This document shows, piece by piece, positions 1 to 7,944 of a stretch of 45,985 bases of DNA (the stretch's first letter is position 1; every line of letters starts with the position of its first letter). The DNA lies in the IMG/VR virus record IMGVR_UViG_3300030109_006257, positions 1-45,985 of that record. One strand, 5' to 3'. The notes below the pieces were generated by a model that did no database searches, was not told the origin of the DNA, and saw only the letters and a list, made by a program, of their open reading frames with translations. Source of the DNA: a virus. The position numbers and the translations under genes are program-made.

Positions 1-855
1 TTCAACCAGACGGCGAGCTAAGAGCATTCTAGCTCCAGCGGTATTCCTACCATACTTGTCTCTAGTAGCAGCATCTTCTTTATTTATATCAAAAGCATCT
101 CTGGCTTTTTCACTACTAATTAAGCTATAAGCCCGATCATAAAAAGAATCTACAGCGTCAAGAGAGTCTGATTTTTCTTTACTTGCAAAATAATCATTTA
201 CGGCACCAAGCATTTTGCGTCGAGTACCAAACCTGCCATCATTGACTCCATTAGGAAGCTTTAGGTCTCTGACTTGGAATCCGGCGCTAGCAGGATCAGA
301 ACCTAAGCTAAATCCTGAAAACGAACTACTTAGATATCCAGTACCGGCAAACTCATTAGGCTGATTGGGGATACAGACGTAAGGTGGTAGGTTATGGCGT
401 GGTCCAAACTCATGCGCAACCACTGAACCAATGGATGGATATTGGAGTGCTGGACTAGGTCTATACCCAGTAAACATATTATGTGTGCCTCGTTCATGAG
501 CTGCCTCTCCATGTGTCATACTACGAATAATTGAAACTTTATCCATCACCTTTGCGGTGTTTTTCATCATCTCGTTAAGTCTAATGCCGGGAACATTAGT
601 TTCGATACTAGACATCGGGCCTCGATACTCTAGAGGAGATAGAGGTTTTGGATCGAATGTCTCTTGATGAGCAGACCCTCCCGGTAGATAGATATATATA
701 ACAGACTTCGCCGGACCTTCAACACTTTCGTAGAATTTTTGATCTGCTTGAGCTTGCTTTATTCTGAAAAAATCTGACAATCCTAATCCTACACCACCTA
801 ACATGCCCACATGCATAAATGCACGACGACCTATTTTACTTCCTTTGCACTTCAT
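1..855 (-). CDS. DUF1501 family secreted protein, partial (C-terminus beyond window)
   Basis: The first 285 codons of a DUF1501 protein, starting at 855 and running off the left edge in frame. The N-terminus has a twin-arginine-type signal (GRRAFMHVGMLGGVGLGLSD), so export through Tat is likely. The body shows family landmarks: a hydrophobic strand ending in LPGG near residue 58, then MTHGEAAHERGTHNMFTGY near residues 113-131, then YPSIGSVV. DUF1501 proteins belong to the alkaline-phosphatase/sulfatase-like superfamily; their substrate is unknown. A second, full-length DUF1501 gene lies at 2279-3535, with two lysine-rich proteins between. The family is abundant in planctomycetes and its presence beside phage nucleotide genes is unexpected. 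The family call is solid; the role in a phage is not known. Confidence 0.85.
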   Translation of the reverse strand, partial: MKCKGSKIGRRAFMHVGMLGGVGLGLSDFFRIKQAQADQKFYESVEGPAKSVIYIYLPGGSAHQETFDPKPLSPLEYRGPMSSIETNVPGIRLNEMMKNTAKVMDKVSIIRSMTHGEAAHERGTHNMFTGYRPSPALQYPSIGSVVAHEFGPRHNLPPYVCIPNQPNEFAGTGYLSSSFSGFSLGSDPASAGFQVRDLKLPNGVNDGRFGTRRKMLGAVNDYFASKEKSDSLDAVDSFYDRAYSLISSEKARDAFDINKEDAATRDKYGRNTAGARMLLARRLVE

Positions 856-865
856 AATTTTACCT

Positions 866-1162
866 TTAATCAAATACTGGCACTAAAATTCTGCCATTCT
901 TCTTATGAGCTCCTCTTCTATTGAAGATATAAATCTCCCCTGTCTTTGGATCTCTATATTTATATTCTTTTTTGTAGTCAGAAGAACTTGGCCCTTGATC
1001 TTCGTCTGGCTCTGGCCCTTCTAAAACTTGATACTTGCCGGGATTGTCCTTCTTCCAGCTAGGAGGCTTATAAACAGTGTGTTTCTTAAGCTTCTTTTGC
1101 TCTTTACGAACATCCTTTGTTAAGTAATCATCTACGGCTTTTAAATATTCTTCTCTCTTCAT
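866..1162 (-). CDS. Small charged hypothetical protein (98 aa)
   Basis: I do not recognise a family. The 98-residue protein is lysine-rich and starts MKREEYLKAVDDYL, which resembles the start of its neighbour (MRSNEYFEAVKSHL, 1170-2279). The two may share an N-terminal interaction or targeting segment. A later stretch, YRDPKTGEIYIFNRRGAHKK, looks like a small beta-rich module. It lies 10 bases upstream of the partial DUF1501 gene and 7 bases after the 1170-2279 gene, so it is part of the same cassette. No signal peptide or membrane segment is visible. Confidence 0.7.
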   Translation of the reverse strand: MKREEYLKAVDDYLTKDVRKEQKKLKKHTVYKPPSWKKDNPGKYQVLEGPEPDEDQGPSSSDYKKEYKYRDPKTGEIYIFNRRGAHKKNGRILVPVFD

Positions 1163-1169
1163 AATTATA

Positions 1170-2279
1170 CTACCAAGCTTTACAAGACCAATATCTTGCC
1201 TTCCATTTTGGACCGGGATTGCTACAGTTGTGTCTAGCTCTAAAGCTTTTTCTTCTTGCCGGGTTATCTCTTTTTATTTCCATATTTGGATCTCCAAAGT
1301 TAACCTTAACTACATTGCCTTTTTCATTTTTCACATAGACAGACATTTTCTTTGGCCCATCAGGAGTTCTAAAGGGTTTATTTAGACTGACTTTTCTACC
1401 CTGATATTCTGAGGCATCGGACTTCTTATCCTTACGAAGAAGCTCAAAATCTTCTTTGGTGACTTTACCATCTTTATTTTTGTCAAGTGCTTCTTTTTGC
1501 TTCTGGGACATTTTTGCTTTATTTTTTTTAAGCTCTCTTTCTACAACCTCTTTAGGAAGACCGTATGCTTCTGCCTTACTTTTCCGAGGATGGCCGCTTG
1601 GTAATAGATCATTATCTTGCTTGTAATTTGGATTAGACGGCTTGCCGTTCCTGAGCAAATATAAGAATGCTTTTACTCTAGCTATAGACCAACCATGACG
1701 ACTCATCTTAGGAGCATGGCTTGTTGAGTAAGCTCCAGAACCTCTTCTATAGACTGCCTTTAGGGCTCCCAGAGTAGCTTTAGAACCCTTGTCTTTCGAG
1801 TTGTGCTCTTTAACCATGCTGCTTAGCTGAGATGTAACTTCTTTACTAAACTTAATACTTTTATTTGGCTTCTTAGCGCTATCAGGTTTGTTCTTTTTAG
1901 ATCCTCTCTTTTGGTCTTTCTTAGGCGCAGGAGTTTTACGAGGATCATTCTTAGGAGGCTTTCCATATTGTAGAGCTTCAGTACTATCATCCGAACACTT
2001 ACAAGGACCTTGGGCTCTTTTCAGCTGGTCTGGGGTAGGTCTGTTTGGATCTCCCGGTTTCGCAGGCTTATAGCTATCTCCTTCTCTTTGCTTCTTTCTT
2101 CGGATATTTTCCCAAAGTCCGGGGCGATCTGCTGCAATATCCCATTCTTCAGTTTCTTCCCCAAAATCAACATACTCAGATTCTTGAGGAACAACGAAGT
2201 TTGCTTCAGTAATTTCCTCAGCGTATCCTTCCTTTTCTAAATGGCTTTTTACAGCCTCAAAATATTCGTTACTTCTCAT
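1170..2279 (-). CDS. Multi-domain lysine-rich phage protein with EF-hand-like loop
   Basis: A 369-residue basic protein of three parts. Residues 90-145 are low-complexity Lys/Pro/Asp. Residues 176-236 hold a block (RRGSGAYSTSHAPKMSRHGW, then ARVKAFLYLLRNGKP and LLPSGHP) of a kind I recognise from marine phage proteins. Residues 266-277 form an EF-hand-like loop (DKNKDGKVTKED) with D, N, D at positions 1, 3 and 5. The last 57 residues (MSVYVKNEKGNVVKVNFGD, ending RYWSCKAW) form a conserved C-terminal module also typical of large phage genomes, often in head-assembly or virion proteins. The start overlaps the DUF1501 stop as TAATG, so the two are translationally coupled. The precise role is unknown; a virion or assembly role is inferred. 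Confidence 0.7.
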   Translation of the reverse strand: MRSNEYFEAVKSHLEKEGYAEEITEANFVVPQESEYVDFGEETEEWDIAADRPGLWENIRRKKQREGDSYKPAKPGDPNRPTPDQLKRAQGPCKCSDDSTEALQYGKPPKNDPRKTPAPKKDQKRGSKKNKPDSAKKPNKSIKFSKEVTSQLSSMVKEHNSKDKGSKATLGALKAVYRRGSGAYSTSHAPKMSRHGWSIARVKAFLYLLRNGKPSNPNYKQDNDLLPSGHPRKSKAEAYGLPKEVVERELKKNKAKMSQKQKEALDKNKDGKVTKEDFELLRKDKKSDASEYQGRKVSLNKPFRTPDGPKKMSVYVKNEKGNVVKVNFGDPNMEIKRDNPARRKSFRARHNCSNPGPKWKARYWSCKAW

Positions 2280-3535
2280 TATATTATTACCTTAGCTTCA
2301 CCTTCTAATAAGTATCTTGGACGACCACCATTATCGACACGTTGTATTCCTGCGTCAATACCAAAGTGATCAAATAAAGTTGCCTGCAAGTCAAGAGGAC
2401 CTACGGGATTTTCAATTGGATTATAAGACCTGTCCGCAGCACCAATAGTTCTACCTGATTGGTACTCCCCGCCAGCCATAAGCATAGGAGTGATAGCAGG
2501 CCAGTGGTCTCTTCCGGCATTTGCGTTGAATTTAGTTCTTCCAAATTCTCCCGTGACAACCAAGAGAACCTTTTCACTCATTCCCCTATCTTCTAAATCT
2601 TGCAAGAAACCTGCAAGAGCCTTGTCAAGAGGGGGAACTTTACCTTGCATTGCCTTCGAAATGTTGCTGTGCATATCCCAGCCACCATAATGAAGTGTTA
2701 TGAATCTTGTGCCATTCTCAGCTAGCCTTCTCGCAAGTATTAGTTGCTCCCCAATGTCCTTAGCCTTAGTAGAGCCATATAGAGCTTTAGTTGCTTCGCT
2801 TTCTTTTTCTATTGCGAATGCTTCTTTAGCAGAACCTAATATAACATCATAGGCTTGACCTTTGTAGAACTGTACCGACTCGGCTCCCTTGCTGGAAACT
2901 CTTGCCGCATCTAATCCTCTGAGCAAGTCTTTTCTTGTTGAGAATCTGTCAAGCTCAACTCTTGGTGTGAGATTGTCTTTATTGGACGGATCAAATGGTT
3001 TAAATGCTCCACCCAACCAAGCACCCTCATCACCTTCAATTTTACCTTGCTTAACATATGTAGGTACTCCATTGTTTGAATTATTAGCTCCATATATAGC
3101 AGAGACTATAGAGCCAAAAGAGGGGTATTTAGCCATTGATGTGGTACTTCTCTCTGGGTTGTAGTGGCCAGTCATCATAAAATGAGTGCCTTGCCTATGA
3201 GAAGAGTCCTTATGACTAAAGGAATTAACCACATTCAACTTAGAGGTATGCTTTGCAAGCTCTACCCAGTCGGCCCCTAGTGTGATATTTGTTTTTGGAT
3301 CATGTATGGCCCCATTCACTGGCTGCCATTCTGAAGGCACAGTATCGTTTGGAGCATGAAAAGTTTCAAATTGAGTAGGCCCTCCTCCTAACCAAACCCA
3401 AACTACAGTTTTATCTTTGTAGCTTGTGAAATCTTGTGAGCCTATGGCATAATCTGACAATCCTATAGCTGACATTCCGGCCCCGATAGAGCCGATTCTT
3501 AAAAAATTCCTTCTATCGAAAATGAAGTCTAACAT
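2279..3535 (-). CDS. DUF1501 family twin-arginine secreted protein
   Basis: A full-length 418-residue DUF1501 protein. The N-terminus (DRRNFLRIGSIGAGMSAIGL) is a twin-arginine signal. The body has the strand VVWVWLGGGPTQFETF, the block HRQGTHFMMTGHY, the His/Asp cluster HYGGWDMHSN, then TGEFGRT and GRDHWP. These match the alkaline-phosphatase/sulfatase-like core of the family. Its length matches bacterial members, so it appears intact. It precedes nothing obviously metabolic: upstream is nrdB after 12 bases, downstream is the coupled lysine-rich gene. A cell-envelope role is possible, but the substrate is unknown. The twin-arginine start and family composition suggest acquisition from, or adaptation to, a PVC-group host. 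Confidence 0.88.
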   Translation of the reverse strand: MLDFIFDRRNFLRIGSIGAGMSAIGLSDYAIGSQDFTSYKDKTVVWVWLGGGPTQFETFHAPNDTVPSEWQPVNGAIHDPKTNITLGADWVELAKHTSKLNVVNSFSHKDSSHRQGTHFMMTGHYNPERSTTSMAKYPSFGSIVSAIYGANNSNNGVPTYVKQGKIEGDEGAWLGGAFKPFDPSNKDNLTPRVELDRFSTRKDLLRGLDAARVSSKGAESVQFYKGQAYDVILGSAKEAFAIEKESEATKALYGSTKAKDIGEQLILARRLAENGTRFITLHYGGWDMHSNISKAMQGKVPPLDKALAGFLQDLEDRGMSEKVLLVVTGEFGRTKFNANAGRDHWPAITPMLMAGGEYQSGRTIGAADRSYNPIENPVGPLDLQATLFDHFGIDAGIQRVDNGGRPRYLLEGEAKVII

Positions 3536-3547
3536 TATAGTATCTCT

Positions 3548-4555
3548 TTAAAAATCGTCAACCAAGTTTCCTACCGAATACTCAGTGACTCTGGTTTCAA
3601 AAAAGTTTTTGCATTTTTCTAAGTCTATTATTTCACTCATCCAAGGAAATGGATTCTTGCTTTCGGAATATTTACTCGGAAGATTTAAGGCTTCTAGTCT
3701 TCTATTGGCTATGAATTGTACGTAGTCAATAAACATGTCTGAGTTTAGACCCAATATGCCGTTTGGTAAGACATCTCTAGCATATGCTAGTTCAAGCTCC
3801 ATGGCGGCGTCTATATGTTCTAAAGTTTCTTTCTCAAACGCTTTTGTCCAGACTCTAGGCTCATCTTCTCTAATCTTATTAATTAAATTTGTTCCGAACT
3901 TTATATGTAGACTTTCATCTCTAAGAGTATATTGAATCTGCTCTCCGATTCCGGGAAGCTTATTCTGTCTATTAAATGAAAGTAGCATAGCAAACCCAGA
4001 GAAGAAGAAGATTCCTTCACATATCACATAATATGTAATTATATTTCTCAGGAACTCTCTTTTGCCTTCTATAGTCGATATATCGAAGTCAGGTCTATTG
4101 ATGTCTGTACTGATATTCATCAGAAACTCATCTTTAGATTTGATGCTTGGTATAGAATTATATGCTTCATACACTTCATCAATATCTAAATTTAACGAGT
4201 CACAGACATACACAACAGTTAGGTTGTGTAGACTTTCTTCATAAGCCTGTCTAAGAATATATTGTCTACATTCAGGATCTGTTACATATTTAAATACACT
4301 AAGTAGCAGATTATTTGCAACAAGGGACTCAGAACCAGCAAAAAAACCTAAACATCTTTTAATTACCAATCTTTCGTCTTCAGATAGAGAATCAGATTTC
4401 CATTGTTCTATATCCTTAGACATTGATATTTCAGTAGGCATCCAATTGTTCGCAGCTCCATCTATGAATAGATCCCAAGCCCATTTGTTCACATGGGGTA
4501 GAATTTGGTTAACTGCCGCAATTTTATCTGATATTATTTTAGTGCTTTTGCTCAT
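3548..4555 (-). CDS. nrdB: Ribonucleotide reductase class I small subunit, tyrosine-less (class Ic-like)
   Basis: NrdB/R2 carries the metal-radical cofactor that starts reduction of ribonucleotides to deoxyribonucleotides. The 335-residue protein shows the expected carboxylate and histidine ligands: E76 (GSESLVANN), E107 and H110 (YEESLHN), E180, and E214 with H217 (RDESLHIKFG). The radical tyrosine normally lies four residues after the first His; here that position is Val114 (HNLTV), although the following Y116 is kept. Glu rather than Asp as first ligand plus loss of the Tyr is the signature of class Ic enzymes, whose Chlamydia member has Phe and uses a Mn/Fe centre. The C-terminal tail (YSVGNLVDDF) fits binding to the large subunit. 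It lies downstream of nrdA with a 46-codon gene between. Confidence 0.95.
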   Translation of the reverse strand: MSKSTKIISDKIAAVNQILPHVNKWAWDLFIDGAANNWMPTEISMSKDIEQWKSDSLSEDERLVIKRCLGFFAGSESLVANNLLLSVFKYVTDPECRQYILRQAYEESLHNLTVVYVCDSLNLDIDEVYEAYNSIPSIKSKDEFLMNISTDINRPDFDISTIEGKREFLRNIITYYVICEGIFFFSGFAMLLSFNRQNKLPGIGEQIQYTLRDESLHIKFGTNLINKIREDEPRVWTKAFEKETLEHIDAAMELELAYARDVLPNGILGLNSDMFIDYVQFIANRRLEALNLPSKYSESKNPFPWMSEIIDLEKCKNFFETRVTEYSVGNLVDDF

Positions 4556-4679
4556 CTTTACTTAATCTTTCAATTATTTCTTGTAACAAATCCTTAACTT
4601 TTTCTGTTTCTTTAGGGCTCAGTTCTAGCCTATACTTTAACGGTGACGTTTCAGACTGTTTAAATTCTACAAATCTCAC
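4539..4679 (-). CDS. Small protein between nrdA and nrdB (46 aa, GTG start)
   Basis: An open frame that starts at GTG 4679, overlaps the nrdA stop as GTGA, and ends inside the first codons of nrdB at 4539. Both overlaps are typical of translational coupling in this genome. The product begins MRFVEFKQSETSPLKYRLEL and ends in a charged helix (KVKDLLQEIIERLSKDEQKH). It fills the only gap between the two reductase genes. I do not recognise a family; a reductase accessory role is suggested only by position. The GTG start and short length keep confidence moderate. Confidence 0.55.
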   Translation of the reverse strand: MRFVEFKQSETSPLKYRLELSPKETEKVKDLLQEIIERLSKDEQKH

Positions 4680-7102
4680 TGGCAACTCTCACACTCTGGG
4701 TCTAATACTGAACAAGCTTTAGGTGTTTTTTCTACTTCTTTTTGGGGGTCTATAGTTGACTTTTCCAGTCTAGTAGCAGCTTTACCTCTCAAGTAGTATG
4801 TTGTCTTTAGGCCCTTTTTCCAAGCATAGGTATATATATCATTCATATGTTTAAGGCTATCATATTTATTGTATAGGTTCAATGACTGCCCCATATCTAT
4901 CCATTTCTGTCTTCCAGCAGCAGCATCTATTAACGTTTTATAATCTATATCAAATGCGGTTTTGAATTCATTAATTATAGACTCATCTAATGAAAGTCTA
5001 GAAACATCTCCATCTACTCTTTTCAATGCCTCTACAAGCTCGTCGCACCAAATGTTATTCTTTTTAGCAATATTTACGAAATGTTCATTGACCATAGTAA
5101 ATTCACCACTGAGGGTGGAATATACATAGAGGCTGGAGTAGTCTGGCTCAATAGACTGTGAGCATCCTTGAATATAAGATATGGTAGCTGTTGGGGCAAT
5201 CGCCATTACGTTTGAGTTTCTCATACCGTATTGCTTGACCATTTCTCTTAGGTCTTTCCACTCTCCAATTGTTTCAAAGTCTTTTGCCTTATACTTGGCT
5301 TTACCTATTCTAGAGTTCATTAGATCACAGTAGGTATCTATTGGAAACTTGTTCTTATCCCAGTCAGACCCTCCGAATGAAGGGTATGCTCCTTTTTCCC
5401 TTGCTAGCTCGCAAGAAGTTTTTATTGCATGGTAAGATATGAATTCTTGGATTTTATCACATAGCTCCACAGCCTCCTGAGAGTCATAGTTAATGCCTAG
5501 CTTATGAAGAACATCGTGAGTTCCCATGACTCCTAATCCTACAGGTCTGTTTTTTATATTAGAAACTCTTGCCTCTTTAGTTGGGTAAAAGTTAAGGTCG
5601 ATGACATTGTCTAGCCCTCTAACAGCTACTTTGACTGTGTTTGCTAGTTCCTTCCAATCTAAAGTTCTTACTTTTAGATGATTAGATAAATTTATACTTG
5701 CTAGATTGCAGACTGCCGTTTCTCCTCTTTCGACAACTTCACCCTCATTGTATCTTGTAGGCTTAGTGTGCAACAATATCTCTGTGCAAAGATTAGAAGA
5801 CCTAACAACTCCCGCGTGCTTATTAGTATATCTAATATTAGAAGGGTCTTTGAAAGTAATCCAAGGATGTCCAGTCTCATAAAGAGCAGTCAATATTTTT
5901 TTCCATAATGTTTTGGCAGGTATTACTTTGTAAGAAGAAACATTTCCTAAGCGTGCCTCTTCTTTATATCTTTTATATGTCTTAGAGAATTCTTTGCCGT
6001 AGGTTGTATGTAAATCTGGACACTCTGATGGGTCAAATAGATACCAATCTTCTTCAGCTGCCACAGCAGACATGAAATCATCACATATCCAAGCTGCAGT
6101 ATTCATATCATGGCATCTTCTTCTGTCGTCACCAGTGTTTTTTCTTAAGTCCAGAAAATCCTCTATATCTAGATGCCAAACCTCTAAGTAAGCGCATCCA
6201 GCTCCTTTCCTTTTGCCTCCTTGATTTACTCCAACAAGAGTGTCATTAAATATTTTGAGCCAAGGAACAAGTCCGGTAGAGTTCCCATTGGTTCCTTTAA
6301 TGTAAGCTCCAGAGGCTCTGACGGAAGACCAATCAACACCTAGGCCTCCAGCGTATTTGGATAGTCTCGCCTGACCATGAATGGTCCCAAAAATTCCATC
6401 TATTGAGTCGTCCACTGTGCTCAAATAGCAAGAAGATAGTTGAGACCTGTTTGTCCCACTATTAAATAATGTGGGGGTAGATGGGCAATACTTGAATGTT
6501 GACATCTTATTATAGATTTCTAAGGCTGCTTCTTCTTTATTCTCCTCATCAAGACATAGACCCATAGCGGCCCTCATCCAAAACGACTGAGGTGTTTCTA
6601 CCCTTCTTCCTTCTATATGAACAAAGTACCTATCGTATAAGGTCTGTATTCCTAGATATTTAAATAGCCCATCTCTTTCAGGATGAAGCGCGTCTGCTAA
6701 AAACTCTAAGTCATAATCAAGTAGCTTAGGACTTAATCTGTCTCTCTTAACCATCAACTTTATATTTTTTATGAAGCTTGCCTTGTACTGCAGTCTAAGA
6801 GTTTGAGAGCATATACTCTCTTTAAAAACTTCCTTATAAAGATTATTAAGTAACATCCTAGCTGCTACGTAATTGTAGTTAGGTTCCTTTTCTATCTTTG
6901 ATCTAGCCGACATTATTAGAGCTTTATCTATCTCGGCGGTACTTATTTTGTTATAGAGCTGTATACTTGCATCTAAAACTATTTCGCTAACAGAAACATT
7001 ATCAAGTCCCTCGCAAGCCCTTTCTACACATTCATTAATCTTATCTAGGTTTATTTGCTCTAGGCGACCATTCCTCTTCTTAACTTTAATTTCTTTAATC
7101 AT
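4676..7102 (-). CDS. nrdA: Ribonucleotide reductase class I large subunit
   Basis: The catalytic subunit of ribonucleoside-diphosphate reductase, 808 residues. The N-terminal 90 residues form an ATP-cone for allosteric control (VKKRNGRLEQINLDKINE). The core has the active-site set: SSCYLS, NLCTEIL and AVCNLASINLSNH. The paired radical-transfer tyrosines follow near the C-terminus (TTYYLRG). The tail ends in a Cys pair (ECESCQ), the arm that re-reduces the active site through thioredoxin or glutaredoxin. It sits first in an nrdA-small gene-nrdB unit. A structured RNA candidate and TATAAT-like boxes lie upstream (7148-7322). It would supply dNTPs for phage replication. Confidence 0.96.
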   Translation of the reverse strand: MIKEIKVKKRNGRLEQINLDKINECVERACEGLDNVSVSEIVLDASIQLYNKISTAEIDKALIMSARSKIEKEPNYNYVAARMLLNNLYKEVFKESICSQTLRLQYKASFIKNIKLMVKRDRLSPKLLDYDLEFLADALHPERDGLFKYLGIQTLYDRYFVHIEGRRVETPQSFWMRAAMGLCLDEENKEEAALEIYNKMSTFKYCPSTPTLFNSGTNRSQLSSCYLSTVDDSIDGIFGTIHGQARLSKYAGGLGVDWSSVRASGAYIKGTNGNSTGLVPWLKIFNDTLVGVNQGGKRKGAGCAYLEVWHLDIEDFLDLRKNTGDDRRRCHDMNTAAWICDDFMSAVAAEEDWYLFDPSECPDLHTTYGKEFSKTYKRYKEEARLGNVSSYKVIPAKTLWKKILTALYETGHPWITFKDPSNIRYTNKHAGVVRSSNLCTEILLHTKPTRYNEGEVVERGETAVCNLASINLSNHLKVRTLDWKELANTVKVAVRGLDNVIDLNFYPTKEARVSNIKNRPVGLGVMGTHDVLHKLGINYDSQEAVELCDKIQEFISYHAIKTSCELAREKGAYPSFGGSDWDKNKFPIDTYCDLMNSRIGKAKYKAKDFETIGEWKDLREMVKQYGMRNSNVMAIAPTATISYIQGCSQSIEPDYSSLYVYSTLSGEFTMVNEHFVNIAKKNNIWCDELVEALKRVDGDVSRLSLDESIINEFKTAFDIDYKTLIDAAAGRQKWIDMGQSLNLYNKYDSLKHMNDIYTYAWKKGLKTTYYLRGKAATRLEKSTIDPQKEVEKTPKACSVLDPECESCQ

Positions 7103-7147
7103 TAATATAGCTCAATAGATGTATCATTATCCTAAGTAGAAATAAAA

Positions 7148-7260
7148 AAAGCGACACCTATAGCTTACATAACAGCCTTCTGTGTACCATTATAATATCC
7201 ACATACTTTCTTTACTATGAAGACGTAGGTAAGCACTCAAGACTAAAGCAGTGTCGCTTT
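7148..7260 (-). ncRNA. Structured RNA candidate upstream of nrdA
   Basis: Read on the minus strand, this 113-base stretch is closed by a perfect 10-bp stem: AAAGCGACAC (7260-7251) pairs with GTGTCGCTTT (7157-7148). A nested 6-bp stem follows, GCTTAC (7234-7229) with GTAAGC (7168-7163), and a small hairpin ACAG-AAGG-CTGT lies at 7172-7183. The 3' side runs into seven T residues (7150-7144), as in an intrinsic terminator. It could be a small RNA ending in its own terminator, or an nrd leader or attenuator. It has no tRNA T-arm and no long open frame. Folding is by eye only. Confidence 0.4.
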
Positions 7261-7316
7261 AACAAAAGATATCGCTGATAGCGATTATTCGTTCTTTATA
7301 ATCTTTAGTCTATCAT

Positions 7317-7327
7317 ATTATACACCT
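7317..7327 (-). promoter_or_regulatory. Putative -10-type promoter element (GAGGTG-TATAAT)
   Basis: TATAAT at 7322-7317 preceded by GAGGTG on the minus strand, with no convincing -35 box. It lies between the secreted-protein gene (stop 7365) and the structured RNA/nrd unit, so it could drive either. A second TATAAT-like box (7194-7189) lies inside the RNA candidate. The GG-before-TATAAT arrangement recurs at 8152, 11410, 14612 and 35046. Confidence 0.4.
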
Positions 7328-7364
7328 CGAAATGAGTTTTAGAAAATCAAATTATACTTTTTGA

Positions 7365-7844
7365 TTAAAATCTAAAGTGAAAAAAGAACCCGTGGAATGG
7401 CCCCGGATAAATTGGCATTGGTTGAGGTTGAATAACCACAGGGGGCTGAATAATTACAGGAGGGTAGTAAGAAGGAACTCTATAGTATCTGAAGTGTGGA
7501 TTCACTGGCCTATAGTAGTTATAAAAACTAAAGCTATGCTTGGGCTGTACTCTTGGTTGCTGAGGTTGAGGCTTTTGCCACTCTTGCTTTCCAAATCCTT
7601 GAGGTCTCTGGATAGGTACTCCGAAGCCTTTTGGCAGTGGCTTCGCTTCTGGTACAGGTCTTGCAACATTCGGCGCCTGCGGTCTTTGTGGCTTTTGAGG
7701 TGTAGGTCTAGTGAATTGCCTTGGCTGACTACGAACAACTTGAGGCTTCTGAGGTGCTTGGATTACTTTTCTTTGCGGTGGATCTGCAGACGCTGCAGGA
7801 ATGCTAAAGGCAAAGACTGATAAGAACATTATTAACTTTTTCAT
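7365..7844 (-). CDS. Secreted Pro/Gln-rich protein
   Basis: A 159-residue protein with a clear Sec signal peptide (MKKLIMFLSVFAFSIPAASA, cleavage after ASA). The mature part is rich in Pro, Gln, Arg and aromatic residues, with repeated QKPQ/RPQ patterns in the first half and a Tyr/Phe/Pro-rich second half (FYNYYRPVNPHFRYYRVPSY). It has no enzymatic motif and no membrane anchor beyond the signal. Such composition suggests an extracellular or periplasmic extended protein. It follows the holin-like gene 7945-8118 after a terminator, so it may have its own promoter. The ribosome site AAGAGGAG precedes the start. The function is unknown. Confidence 0.7.
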   Translation of the reverse strand: MKKLIMFLSVFAFSIPAASADPPQRKVIQAPQKPQVVRSQPRQFTRPTPQKPQRPQAPNVARPVPEAKPLPKGFGVPIQRPQGFGKQEWQKPQPQQPRVQPKHSFSFYNYYRPVNPHFRYYRVPSYYPPVIIQPPVVIQPQPMPIYPGPFHGFFFHFRF

Positions 7845-7897
7845 TTTTTTCTCCTCTTAGGGGTTTAGATGCATCTAATGTATTAAACGCAATCCAT

Positions 7898-7927
7898 AAA
7901 AAAAAGGGACGCAAAAACGCCCCTTTT
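7898..7927 (-). terminator. Rho-independent terminator after the 57-aa gene
   Basis: On the minus strand a 10-bp stem (7927-7918 with 7911-7902, one G-T pair) and 6-base loop are followed by an uninterrupted T tract. It lies 18 bases after the stop of the holin-like gene, so it ends that transcript before the secreted-protein gene. Confidence 0.85.
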
Positions 7928-7944
7928 CTCAAATAAAATCCGTC

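Noticed and set aside
7148-7260. A tRNA or known riboswitch at this site
   Set aside because: No T-arm, anticodon stem or riboswitch core could be recognised; only nested stems are visible.
7377-7820. Plus-strand frame of 147 codons opposite the Pro/Gln-rich gene
   Set aside because: It is the antisense shadow of a repetitive codon pattern; there is no ribosome site, and the minus frame has a clear signal peptide.
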